Part shown: piece by piece, positions 1 through 6,283 of the stretch
Layout of the letters: each line of letters starts with the position of its first letter
Position numbering within the stretch: the stretch's first letter is position 1
Virus record (IMG/VR): IMGVR_UViG_3300030451_001422
Span: 1 to 31,471 of that record
Strand: one strand, 5' to 3'
Source of the DNA: a virus
DNA: 31,471 nucleotides
The notes under the pieces: generated by a model
Told to the model about the DNA's origin: nothing
Databases searched by the model: none
What the model saw: only the letters and a program-made list of their open reading frames with translations
Made by a program: the position numbers and the translations under genes

Positions 1-251
1 TCTTCCTTAATGTCATCTACTTTTTCTTCAAGCTTATCTACTTTACCCTCTGTGTTTAATATTGAATCACGAATCATTTGGTCTTTTAAATCATATTCCA
101 TACGTGAAACCTCTGGTTCTGGTAGTTCTTTTGCAAGTTCTATTTCTGCTTGCAAAGAATACCACATACCAATAATCATACCTACAGTGACTAAGATACT
201 GATACCTGTCTCTATAGATAATGTAAATTTAGTGTCTTTTCCTACTTCCAT
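1..251 (-). CDS. Single-pass membrane protein, 3' end outside window (holin/spanin-like layout)
   Basis: The frame starts at ATG 249-251 and stays open to the window edge, giving 83 residues. An AAGGGG Shine-Dalgarno lies just upstream. After a short charged N-terminus there is one clear membrane segment at about residues 12-33 (Ile/Leu/Val/Met/Gly-rich, ending in MWY). A charged helix with EKVDxLEEKVDDIK heptads follows, which looks like a coiled coil. Phage lysis accessory proteins (holin-like or spanin-like) and some tail-associated membrane proteins have this layout, but no lysin is in view to support a lysis role. It follows the minus-strand structural genes with an 11-nt gap and is probably in the same transcript. 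Membrane topology is well supported; function is a guess. Confidence 0.6.
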   Translation of the reverse strand, partial: MEVGKDTKFTLSIETGISILVTVGMIIGMWYSLQAEIELAKELPEPEVSRMEYDLKDQMIRDSILNTEGKVDKLEEKVDDIKE

Positions 252-261
252 TATTGCCCCT

Positions 262-714
262 TTATCTCATATCTGCTGGAACTACAGCTCTAGTCCCGCC
301 GACTTTATCGTTTTTCTTCATACCGTATCTACGTACAGCTTCTTTGTAACTAGCCATACATTGTTGTGCGGAAGCCATTCTAATTTGAGCAAGACCTGGG
401 TCTGTTGCTCTAGAAGCTGCGTCCATTAAAGCTTTTGATTTTACATAATCTATTAACGCTGGTTGTAAAACATTATCTATATCTATTGTACCAGTAATGC
501 TTGTAAGTTTATCTGGTTCTGCATAATAAGAAACAACAAGACCGTCAATCATCTGGTCTCCAGTAGAACCAAGCTGTACTGCTTTTAGCCTACCTTTATC
601 TGTTTCTGTTGTACTTCCATCTCCTTCTGTGGTAGCAATAGCTAATCTATCGCCTTCTACCCACCATACAAAAGTTTTACTAGGGTCTTTATATGTGCTA
701 CTTACAAAAGCCAT
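262..714 (-). CDS. Probable virion (neck/tail) protein, 150 aa
   Basis: This 150-residue soluble protein lies in the structural block, and its ATG overlaps the stop of the preceding gene by one base (TAATG). It begins with a beta-rich Trp-containing stretch (residues 15-35), followed by a segment of mixed strands. The C-terminal half (about 85-135) is helical, with repeated Ala/Met, and ends in basic and Gly residues. I do not recognise a named family from sequence alone. Its position after the capsid, basic-protein and connector-like genes fits a neck, head-completion or tail protein. Coding status is firm because of length, coupling and the absence of a competing frame. Confidence 0.7.
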   Translation of the reverse strand: MAFVSSTYKDPSKTFVWWVEGDRLAIATTEGDGSTTETDKGRLKAVQLGSTGDQMIDGLVVSYYAEPDKLTSITGTIDIDNVLQPALIDYVKSKALMDAASRATDPGLAQIRMASAQQCMASYKEAVRRYGMKKNDKVGGTRAVVPADMR

Positions 715-1055
715 TATATCTCCGTCCAGTTTGTATTAGCTGCTGTACTTGTTTCACTGTAGAATTGTTTTATCTCTCCATTTGTCAATCTAGGAATCTT
801 TATATATTCTCCATCTGAATTAAGTATTGTACATCTAAATAACTTGTTAACAGTTATTGATTCATCATCATCTAATGCATACCATAGCTGGTCATGCACT
901 AAGTTTGTTTTTGCATTTTCTATTTGATTAGTATATCTACCCATATCAATCAATGCTTCATTAATTAAATTAAGTACATAGTTCTCTGATACGTCAGGAA
1001 CTGCTTGCAGTACTCTACTATAAATCTCTTTTGCCGTAAATTCTATTGCTGCCAT
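714..1055 (-). CDS. Probable head-tail connector/neck protein, 113 aa
   Basis: This 113-residue protein is coupled on both sides by one-base TAATG overlaps. The N-terminal half is helical (FTAKEIYSRVLQAVPDVSE, then NLINEALIDMGRYTNQ), and the C-terminal half looks like short beta strands. Helical bundles of about 100-120 residues are typical of head-tail adaptor proteins in tailed phages, and the location between the long connector-like gene and a small virion gene agrees. No diagnostic motif is visible, so this is a positional and compositional call. Confidence 0.6.
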   Translation of the reverse strand: MAAIEFTAKEIYSRVLQAVPDVSENYVLNLINEALIDMGRYTNQIENAKTNLVHDQLWYALDDDESITVNKLFRCTILNSDGEYIKIPRLTNGEIKQFYSETSTAANTNWTEI

Positions 1056-2299
1056 TATAACGCTCCTTGAAGAGTTTGTATTTGTTCTTTATATCTAGCA
1101 TCAATCATTGCATATTGTTTTTCATACCACTGATATTTAGCAATATCTTTTTGCAAGTTTGCACTGTATTCTTGTACTTCATCTGCAACTTGAGCAGAAT
1201 ATTTTTGTATTTCTGAGTTAAATTTAACAAGTATATCATCGTTGTTTTGTATTGCTGCTGCCATAGTTTGTGCTGCATTTTGCAATGCTAATGCTTGGTC
1301 AGCCGCTTTGTTTGCCAAATCTACAGAAGTTGCTTGTTGCGCTTCTTGCTGTGCTTCTCGGGCATCAATTTGAGCTTGAGTTAAAGCTCTTTGAAGTGCT
1401 GTGTTATGCTTTGCAATTTCATCTTGCATTTCAGCTTGATATCTGACATTATCTTTATTAAACTCGTTTAATTCATTTTGAATATCAGTTTGATATTGAC
1501 TTAACAACTCTCTTTGTTTTTGTATTTCTACAGATGCTAATTCTACGTCTTCGTTTGTACCTAATAATGTATCAAAATTATTACCATTGCCAAAGTTTAC
1601 TGTTGTAGTAGGTTTTGTATAAGTAGGTACAGAGCCAGTAGGGTCTACATCTGTAACACTTCCTACAGACACAGTTGCAACTCCAGTAGCGCTAGCATCA
1701 GCATTTGTAGCAGCTGAATAGCTTACTGTTGATATACTTGGAGCACTAGGTGCACTTACGCTAACAGTTAAGGCACTAATTGCATTCATGCCGTTCATTA
1801 GTCTGTTTAGTGCATTTCTTGCTCCATATAAAACTACTGCTTCTTCTGCCTCATCAGGGAAGTTTGCTATTGCACTATCTCCATGTGCTACGGTTATTGA
1901 AGAGTTTACAAATACAACTCTACTATCATTACTTGCATTGCTACCTGGATATGTATTCAAAACATCATTTTGTATAATATATGCTGGGTCACTTTCTGAC
2001 GCAGCTTCCATATAGTTTGTATCATTTACTCTACCCATCATTGAAGGTGGTAATTTTCTACATGGTGTATAAATCTTACTTGCGTGATTGTTATCTTTTC
2101 TAACAACCGCTAAAATCTTTTTTCCCTCTACATCTATATTGTTTGTAAAGTTTTCATTGCTTGCTACTCTCTCTAGCTTGTTTAGAGGAAGTACATTCAT
2201 TACAGAACGAGCACCAGCTGACAACCAGTCACTTAATGCTGTATCGTCAGTGCTTGCAAAGCCTGTTAAATCATCTATTCTTGTCTTAAAATCAGCCAT
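1055..2299 (-). CDS. Virion structural protein with long C-terminal coiled coil, 414 aa
   Basis: Residues 1-170 form a mixed domain opening with TRIDDLTGF and a helix-rich segment, and include DEAEEAVVLYGARNALNRLM, which resembles the start of phage connector or adaptor proteins. Residues about 175-245 are a low-complexity Ser/Ala/Thr/Val/Pro linker. Residues about 250-414 are almost uninterrupted Gln/Ala/Glu-rich helix with heptad character (repeated QxEIQKY and KDIAKY-type units), so a rod or trimeric coiled coil is likely. The ORF overlaps its neighbours by one base at each end. The architecture suggests a head-tail connector or a tail/fibre-anchoring protein. The domain layout is seen directly; the exact role is inferred. 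Confidence 0.65.
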   Translation of the reverse strand: MADFKTRIDDLTGFASTDDTALSDWLSAGARSVMNVLPLNKLERVASNENFTNNIDVEGKKILAVVRKDNNHASKIYTPCRKLPPSMMGRVNDTNYMEAASESDPAYIIQNDVLNTYPGSNASNDSRVVFVNSSITVAHGDSAIANFPDEAEEAVVLYGARNALNRLMNGMNAISALTVSVSAPSAPSISTVSYSAATNADASATGVATVSVGSVTDVDPTGSVPTYTKPTTTVNFGNGNNFDTLLGTNEDVELASVEIQKQRELLSQYQTDIQNELNEFNKDNVRYQAEMQDEIAKHNTALQRALTQAQIDAREAQQEAQQATSVDLANKAADQALALQNAAQTMAAAIQNNDDILVKFNSEIQKYSAQVADEVQEYSANLQKDIAKYQWYEKQYAMIDARYKEQIQTLQGAL

Positions 2300-2442
2300 T
2301 ACTTACCTTGTCCTCTATACTTTTTTACGTAATACTTTTTACTTGTTTTAGTGCCATACTTAGTATTCACACTCTTTCCTTGTCTTGTTTTTTTCTTTCC
2401 GTTAGTATGTCTAACTTGTGTTCCAAAAGCAGGTCTTCTCAT
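2299..2442 (-). CDS. Basic mini-protein, 47 aa
   Basis: A 47-codon ORF from ATG 2440-2442 to TAA 2299-2301, fused to its neighbours by overlaps at both ends. It has a good Shine-Dalgarno (AGGAGAAAG) inside the end of the upstream gene. The product is strongly basic: a third of residues are Lys or Arg, with repeated KxGTKTSKK and KKYYVKKY patches, Gly and Tyr, and no acidic residue. It is the last of five tiny basic genes placed between decoration and connector genes. DNA or capsid binding is plausible but unproven. Confidence 0.6.
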   Translation of the reverse strand: MRRPAFGTQVRHTNGKKKTRQGKSVNTKYGTKTSKKYYVKKYRGQGK

Positions 2443-2711
2443 TTCTTTCTCCTGCTTCTAGCAAATGTTCTAACGTTAGTTGGTTTACCTCCAACTCCTT
2501 GAGCTTTTGCTCTCTTTCTTCTTACTGCACTTCTTTTTTGTGAAGCACTCATTGTTCTAGCTTTAGCAGCTGGAACACATTTAGGATATTTTCTTTTACT
2601 ACCCTTAGCAGATTTACGTCCACACTTCTGGTATTTACCACCTTTTTTCTTAGAGCCGATGTCTACCCAATCTTCTCTAAACCATTTACGTAATCCACCT
2701 TGGTATGCCAT
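2439..2711 (-). CDS. Conserved basic phage protein, 90 aa (two Cys, Lys/Arg-rich)
   Basis: The protein starts with a Trp-containing segment (GLRKWFREDWVDIGSKKKGG). A block with two cysteines follows (KCGRKSAKGSKRKYPKCVPA, Cys 30 and 45), then an Arg/Lys-rich tail (KRSAVRRKRAKAQG). I recognise this pattern as one found repeatedly in marine phages and cyanophages, usually annotated only as a hypothetical or DUF protein near head genes. It is coupled to the upstream mini-gene by a one-base overlap and overlaps the next gene by 4 bases. The extreme charge suggests nucleic-acid or capsid binding; function is unknown. Confidence 0.75.
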   Translation of the reverse strand: MAYQGGLRKWFREDWVDIGSKKKGGKYQKCGRKSAKGSKRKYPKCVPAAKARTMSASQKRSAVRRKRAKAQGVGGKPTNVRTFARSRRKK

Positions 2712-2875
2712 TATCTATAACCGCCGCCACGTTTTTTATATGTTCTTACTAACCACGCATTTGCGTATGCAGAAGGATATACTTTAAACTTTCTCTTTGC
2801 TTCAGACTTTACTCTTGAATACAAAGAAGGATTAGTTGGCGTAGGACTTCCTTTTTTTCTTTTCTTTTTTGGCAT
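2711..2875 (-). CDS. Conserved basic phage mini-protein, 54 aa
   Basis: A 54-residue ORF from ATG 2873-2875 to TAA 2711-2713, with one-base TAATG overlaps on both sides. It starts with a Lys run (PKKKRKKGSPTP), then NPSLYSRVKSEAKRKFKVYP and a helix-like AYANAWLVRTYKKRGGGYR. This Ser-Ala-Tyr-Ala...Trp-Leu-Val-Arg-x-Tyr pattern recurs in small conserved proteins of marine phages and some giant viruses (I recall the label DUF5872, not verified here). No enzymatic motif is visible. A structural or nucleic-acid-binding role is likely from charge and position. Confidence 0.7.
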   Translation of the reverse strand: MPKKKRKKGSPTPTNPSLYSRVKSEAKRKFKVYPSAYANAWLVRTYKKRGGGYR

Positions 2876-3021
2876 TACTTTCCTCCATGAGTTTTTACTA
2901 CTTTCATAGGCATAGACAATGAAGCTCCTTTATGTCTTTTAAACTTAGCTCCATGTTTCATTAAAACATAGCCTTTGCCTTTTTTCATAAAATGATAGCC
3001 TTTAGGCGCTTTTACTCTCAT
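2875..3021 (-). CDS. Basic mini-protein, 48 aa
   Basis: A 48-residue ORF from ATG 3019-3021 to TAA 2875-2877, coupled at both ends by a one-base overlap. It contains two similar halves: GYHFMKKGKGYVLMKHG, then KFKRHKGASLSMPMK. It is rich in Lys, Gly, Met and His. The pattern is that of a short beta-hairpin-forming cationic peptide. There is no known family; it is supported as a gene by its place in the gap-free overlap chain. Confidence 0.55.
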   Translation of the reverse strand: MRVKAPKGYHFMKKGKGYVLMKHGAKFKRHKGASLSMPMKVVKTHGGK

Positions 3022-3122
3022 TAGTATGAATATCCTCTCTTAGAAGACTTTTTCTTCATAGTTTTTTTCTTCGTAGTTTTTTTCTTCATAGTTTTTTTCA
3101 TTTTACCTTTTTTCATTGGCAT
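3021..3122 (-). CDS. Lys-repeat mini-protein, 33 aa
   Basis: A 33-residue ORF from ATG 3120-3122 to TAA 3021-3023, linked to both neighbours by one-base overlaps. It is essentially a poly-cationic tail built of a five-residue repeat (KKTMK/KKTTK), encoded by a 15-bp tandem DNA repeat. Similar Lys-rich micro-ORFs occur beside head genes of marine phages. It resembles histone-tail or protamine-like peptides, so DNA condensation or capsid-lumen binding is a reasonable guess. A possible internal start two codons in would barely change the product. Confidence 0.5.
   Translation of the reverse strand: MPMKKGKMKKTMKKKTTKKKTMKKKSSKRGYSY
3054..3098. repeat. 15-bp tandem repeat, three copies
   Basis: Three consecutive 15-bp units (CTTCRTAGTTTTTTT on the plus strand) start at 3054, 3069 and 3084, differing only at one A/G position. 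They lie in frame within the Lys-rich 33-residue gene and encode the five-residue repeat. Confidence 0.85.
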
Positions 3123-3376
3123 TACATTACCCTTATTCCTTTCCCACGCGGTGTGGGTTTAGCGTTCTTTTTGCTTTCTTGCATCTTTTTTACACCATCT
3201 TCCATTGACATATGATTAATGTCAATCTGGTCTTTTCTAATTGCTGTTGCAAAAGGATTACCCTCTCTTATAACAAAATTAGTATTCCATTTGCTAGGAG
3301 CTGCTCTTAGCCCACATGAAGGACAGTTAAAGTACCCTTCTGGATTAGGCTTATTACAATGTTGACAATTAGCCAT
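3122..3376 (-). CDS. Small zinc-ribbon protein, 84 aa
   Basis: The N-terminus carries CxxC at residues 4-7 (CQHC) and a second CxxC at about 18-21 (CPSC), an apparent four-cysteine zinc ribbon/rubredoxin-like knuckle. A Trp-containing segment and a basic C-terminus (KNAKPTPRGKG) follow. The stop overlaps the start of the next mini-gene. Such zinc ribbons next to capsid genes may bind nucleic acid or stabilise a virion protein. The zinc site is visible; the role is unknown. Confidence 0.7.
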   Translation of the reverse strand: MANCQHCNKPNPEGYFNCPSCGLRAAPSKWNTNFVIREGNPFATAIRKDQIDINHMSMEDGVKKMQESKKNAKPTPRGKGIRVM

Positions 3377-3377
3377 A

Positions 3378-3569
3378 TTACATGTAAGTTACTATATAAG
3401 CAACTCTTGTACTATCTAGTTTTACCGTATTTATAGAAATGATTGTATTGTCAGTTAGTGTAGCTACAAAGGTTTTAACTTCATTTGCTAATGAACCACT
3501 TACGCTACTAGCTTTTACGCTAATATCATTTACAATAACTTTTACTTCTGCTCCGCTATAGTTTGCCAT
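3378..3569 (-). CDS. Small beta-rich virion-region protein, 63 aa
   Basis: A 63-residue ORF with a strong Shine-Dalgarno (TAGGAGAAAAAA before ATG). It is made almost wholly of alternating Val/Ile/Thr/Ser strands (VKVIVNDISVKAS, TFVATLTDNTIISI), consistent with a small beta-sandwich or barrel. It ends one base before the zinc-ribbon gene starts. It lies directly after a hairpin downstream of the decoration gene. A minor capsid or cement protein is possible, with no family recognised. Confidence 0.6.
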   Translation of the reverse strand: MANYSGAEVKVIVNDISVKASSVSGSLANEVKTFVATLTDNTIISINTVKLDSTRVAYIVTYM

Positions 3570-3606
3570 TTTTTTCTCCTATTATTTAAAATTCTTTATA
3601 GGTTTC

Positions 3607-3627
3607 GGAGTGGGACTAGCCCACTCC
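3607..3627 (-). terminator. Perfect 8-bp GC-rich hairpin, attenuator-like
   Basis: GGAGTGGG (3607-3614) and CCCACTCC (3620-3627) pair perfectly around a 5-base loop. The hairpin sits in the only real gap of the head block, between decoration and downstream genes. The U-run after the stem on the minus strand is poor, so it could be a partial terminator, a processing site or an mRNA-stabilising 3' hairpin that sets capsid and decoration protein levels above later genes. Confidence 0.5.
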
Positions 3628-3644
3628 ATAGTACCTAATAACTA

Positions 3645-4079
3645 TTATGATGTTGTAATACCGTCATTGATTGCGCTTAATCCATTAGCATAGTACTCAC
3701 CATTCCAGAACAGAAGTTCTACAAAGTCTCCTCTTTGAGAAGCAGCTTCTAAAATAATATTAGAAACCTGAGTTCCAGCAGTTGAATTAGCAGCGTCTCC
3801 GCCAGCATCTTTCATTACTAATGAAATGATTGCACTTCCTGCCTTAATTGTAACATCATTAGTAGGTGTTTCCTCATGTACAATAAATTTGTACACTGCT
3901 CCATTTTGACCTGTAGCAGCTGTAGGTAGAGTTATATCATAAGCTCCACCTTCAGAAGAAACCATAAAGACCTTACCTGAGTCTGATTCTACTATTGTTT
4001 TTGCAGCAGTAATGTGCTCTACGTTTGATAGTAAACCACCAATACCACTATTTTTTTCTAGTAATCCACCTTTAGCCAT
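3645..4079 (-). CDS. Capsid decoration/head-fibre-like protein, 144 aa
   Basis: The start chosen is ATG 4077-4079 (MAKGGLLEK...), with GGAGGG seven bases upstream. A longer reading from 4133 would overlap the capsid gene and lacks such a site. The product is beta-rich: a Gly-rich N-terminal arm (residues 2-15), then repeated strands (KVFMVSSEGG, YDITLPTAA, YKFIVHEE, VTIKAGSAI) and a C-terminal segment with FVELLFWNGEYY. This is the look of small decoration proteins made in large amounts right after the major capsid protein. Position, strong ribosome site and following hairpin all agree. The family is not identified. Confidence 0.7.
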   Translation of the reverse strand: MAKGGLLEKNSGIGGLLSNVEHITAAKTIVESDSGKVFMVSSEGGAYDITLPTAATGQNGAVYKFIVHEETPTNDVTIKAGSAIISLVMKDAGGDAANSTAGTQVSNIILEAASQRGDFVELLFWNGEYYANGLSAINDGITTS

Positions 4080-4080
4080 T

Positions 4081-5451
4081 TTATAATCCCTCCACGTTGT
4101 ATAGAGCGTGACATTCAGGTAATGAGATTTCAAGACCAGCTTCAGTCATAATCATGTCTTTTCTCAAATCTTCATCCGCAGCTTGTACGTTTGTCATAAT
4201 TTGAGTGTCACGATTTAAACCGTTACCAACTAATGGTCTGTATGCCAATTTAGACATATCAGCCATAAGCATGAAGCCACTTGCAATTCCTCTGAATAGA
4301 GGTTCTTTCACTAAGAACATAGAACCATGTACAGTGTTGATTTCCATTAACTGGTGACCAAAACTACCTGCTACATTGTTCATGTTAACTCTGTATGGTC
4401 CATTTGCATGTCCAACAGAAGCGTCAATGAAAGCACCGTCGCCCATTTTGTTGAAGAATGTAATTACTGGCAATGAAGCTAGTACAAGTCTTTCACTTGA
4501 ACCGCCTCTTGCTGGGTCAAAAATAACCTCTAAGTCAGCAAGTAATCTATCATATGTAAGTTCAGCCTGTGCTACACTTCTGTAGTAAGGGTTACCTGAT
4601 GAATATGAAAATGCTGAATCGTCAGTTACTGGTTGAACATTTTTAACAATGTGTCCAACTAGACCTTCAGTATATTGTACGCCGTTAACACGAGCTTTTT
4701 GACCGAAAAGCATAGCTCTTTCGATATCTACTTTGTGTTCACGTAATTTTTGAGCCCAAATTCTATCGAACTCGTTTGCATAGCCACGGTATCTTGTAGC
4801 TATTGCTGTGTTTGTCATCTCACAAGCTGTTTTAAAGATTTGAGTATAACCAAAGTCATCTTCAATAGTATCTGAGAAAGTGTCAGGTGAACCTGTTCCT
4901 TCTCCGAATGATGTACCAACAATTTGACATTCGTCATTGTCAGCTAATACATTGTATCCTGATACATTTGAATTAGACAATTCAATAACTCTACCTGAGA
5001 AGGTAGTGTTAGCTGATTGTACGTTTGGTGCAGACTCAACTCTAACTAATGCTTGTGCATAACCGCCAGTCCCATCGACTGTTTTAACAGCTACGACCAT
5101 TCCTTTTGTAAGGAAGCCAATAGCTGAACCTGCTCCATCATCAACTGTAAAATCGTATAGATTTGGTGATGATACAGCACTTCCACCGTTTACGGCTGCT
5201 GCTAAGTTGAAGTTACGTGCAGTGTAGTTAGTGACAGTTCTATTTTCAAGATATCTGAAAATATTATCGTCAGTAGCTACCTTAGCAACTTGACTTAGAT
5301 AGACGAAAAAAGGTGACTCCTCTGGCATAAGTTCTGCAACTCTATCAGAGAAATCATACAGCTTTCTTTGGTCTGGAGCCTGTCCGTAATCTGCGCTAGT
5401 AGCAGCTGCGGTTATTTGTGATGCCTTTAATTGTCCTTGATTAAAAGCCAT
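4081..5451 (-). CDS. Major capsid protein, 456 aa
   Basis: This is the expected head-shell subunit. It lies immediately after scaffold and portal, has a strong Shine-Dalgarno (TTAGGAGTG) and is followed by the decoration gene. The N-terminal region (about residues 30-75) has the DRVAELMPEESPFFVYLSQV and FRYLENRTVTNYTARNF segments, which resemble the capsid proteins of many marine and SU10-type phages. A central domain (about 200-260) carries the FKTACEMTNTAIATRYRGY region, and the C-terminal part has LEISLPECHALYNVEGL. The length fits an HK97-fold subunit with insertions. No delta domain or protease is seen, so maturation presumably uses the separate scaffold. Capsid identity is by position and resemblance, not by a catalytic motif. 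Confidence 0.85.
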   Translation of the reverse strand: MAFNQGQLKASQITAAATSADYGQAPDQRKLYDFSDRVAELMPEESPFFVYLSQVAKVATDDNIFRYLENRTVTNYTARNFNLAAAVNGGSAVSSPNLYDFTVDDGAGSAIGFLTKGMVVAVKTVDGTGGYAQALVRVESAPNVQSANTTFSGRVIELSNSNVSGYNVLADNDECQIVGTSFGEGTGSPDTFSDTIEDDFGYTQIFKTACEMTNTAIATRYRGYANEFDRIWAQKLREHKVDIERAMLFGQKARVNGVQYTEGLVGHIVKNVQPVTDDSAFSYSSGNPYYRSVAQAELTYDRLLADLEVIFDPARGGSSERLVLASLPVITFFNKMGDGAFIDASVGHANGPYRVNMNNVAGSFGHQLMEINTVHGSMFLVKEPLFRGIASGFMLMADMSKLAYRPLVGNGLNRDTQIMTNVQAADEDLRKDMIMTEAGLEISLPECHALYNVEGL

Positions 5452-5468
5452 TTTATTTCACTCCTAAG

Positions 5469-6233
5469 TTAGTTTTTAGCTATTCTACCGATTCTTCCAG
5501 CATTCATAACTCTATCCCACACTTGGTCTTCTTCAGATTTCTGTGGTTGTTGACCACCTTGAAGAACACCTGCAGGTTTAGGAATTGATTTAGCTTTTTG
5601 TACAGCTTCTAAGTTTTCAGTTTTTTTCTCTACTTTGCCTTCTCCTTCTTTCCACACTTTAATAAGAGTTTCAATAGGTAGGTTAGCTTTTGGAGTTGTT
5701 GCAAACTGTAAAAACTTTTCTGCATCATCCGCACCTAAGTTGTGCTTACTTACCAATTCTGTTTTTAAATTATTCATAGCCATCTGATTTTGTAGTTTAG
5801 CTAGTTCGTTATCTACTGTTTCATGTACAAGCTTTTTCTCTTGACTTACTCTAAATTTGTAAGATTCTGAGTCAGGCTTGTAGTAGGCGTCCCAAGGGTC
5901 AAAACTTTCTGGAGTTGTACTCTCAGATTCTGTTGACTCAATAGATTCTCCAGCAAGGCTCTTTTCAATAACATCTACTAATTCAGGTTTTTCAGATAAC
6001 ACTTGTCTTAACTGAAGCAAGTCATTGCTGTCTTTCTTCAAGTTTTCGTGCTCTGCAACCTTTTTGTCGTACATGGATTGAAACTTTTTAGCTTCTCCTT
6101 CCCAATTTACTTCTTCAGATGCTTCCACACCTTCTTCTGTTTGAGGTTCCATTGAAATAGTAGGCTCATTTCCAACTCCCTCAACTATTGGGTCTTGCTG
6201 TTCAACCTGTTGTTTTTCTTGTTCTGTTGCCAT
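5469..6233 (-). CDS. Scaffolding protein, 254 aa
   Basis: This highly charged, Glu/Gln/Lys-rich protein has an acidic disordered N-terminus (residues 1-45) and a helical coiled-coil region at about 45-85 and 120-165 (KKLVHETVDNELAKLQNQM). A basic, Pro/Gln-rich C-terminal tail ends with a short helix (DRVMNAGRIGRIAKN). This composition, its size and its position between portal and major capsid genes are typical of phage scaffolds, whose basic C-terminal helix contacts the capsid protein. GGAG lies nine bases before the ATG. No prohead protease is seen nearby. Confidence 0.8.
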   Translation of the reverse strand: MATEQEKQQVEQQDPIVEGVGNEPTISMEPQTEEGVEASEEVNWEGEAKKFQSMYDKKVAEHENLKKDSNDLLQLRQVLSEKPELVDVIEKSLAGESIESTESESTTPESFDPWDAYYKPDSESYKFRVSQEKKLVHETVDNELAKLQNQMAMNNLKTELVSKHNLGADDAEKFLQFATTPKANLPIETLIKVWKEGEGKVEKKTENLEAVQKAKSIPKPAGVLQGGQQPQKSEEDQVWDRVMNAGRIGRIAKN

Positions 6234-6283
6234 ATTTTTTTTCTCCTTTCGTGATTTAGTCTAAGACTCTGAACCACGACTGA

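Noticed and set aside
4080-4133. Longer decoration protein starting at 4133
   Set aside because: It would run into the capsid gene and lacks a ribosome site, while GGAGGG precedes ATG 4079.
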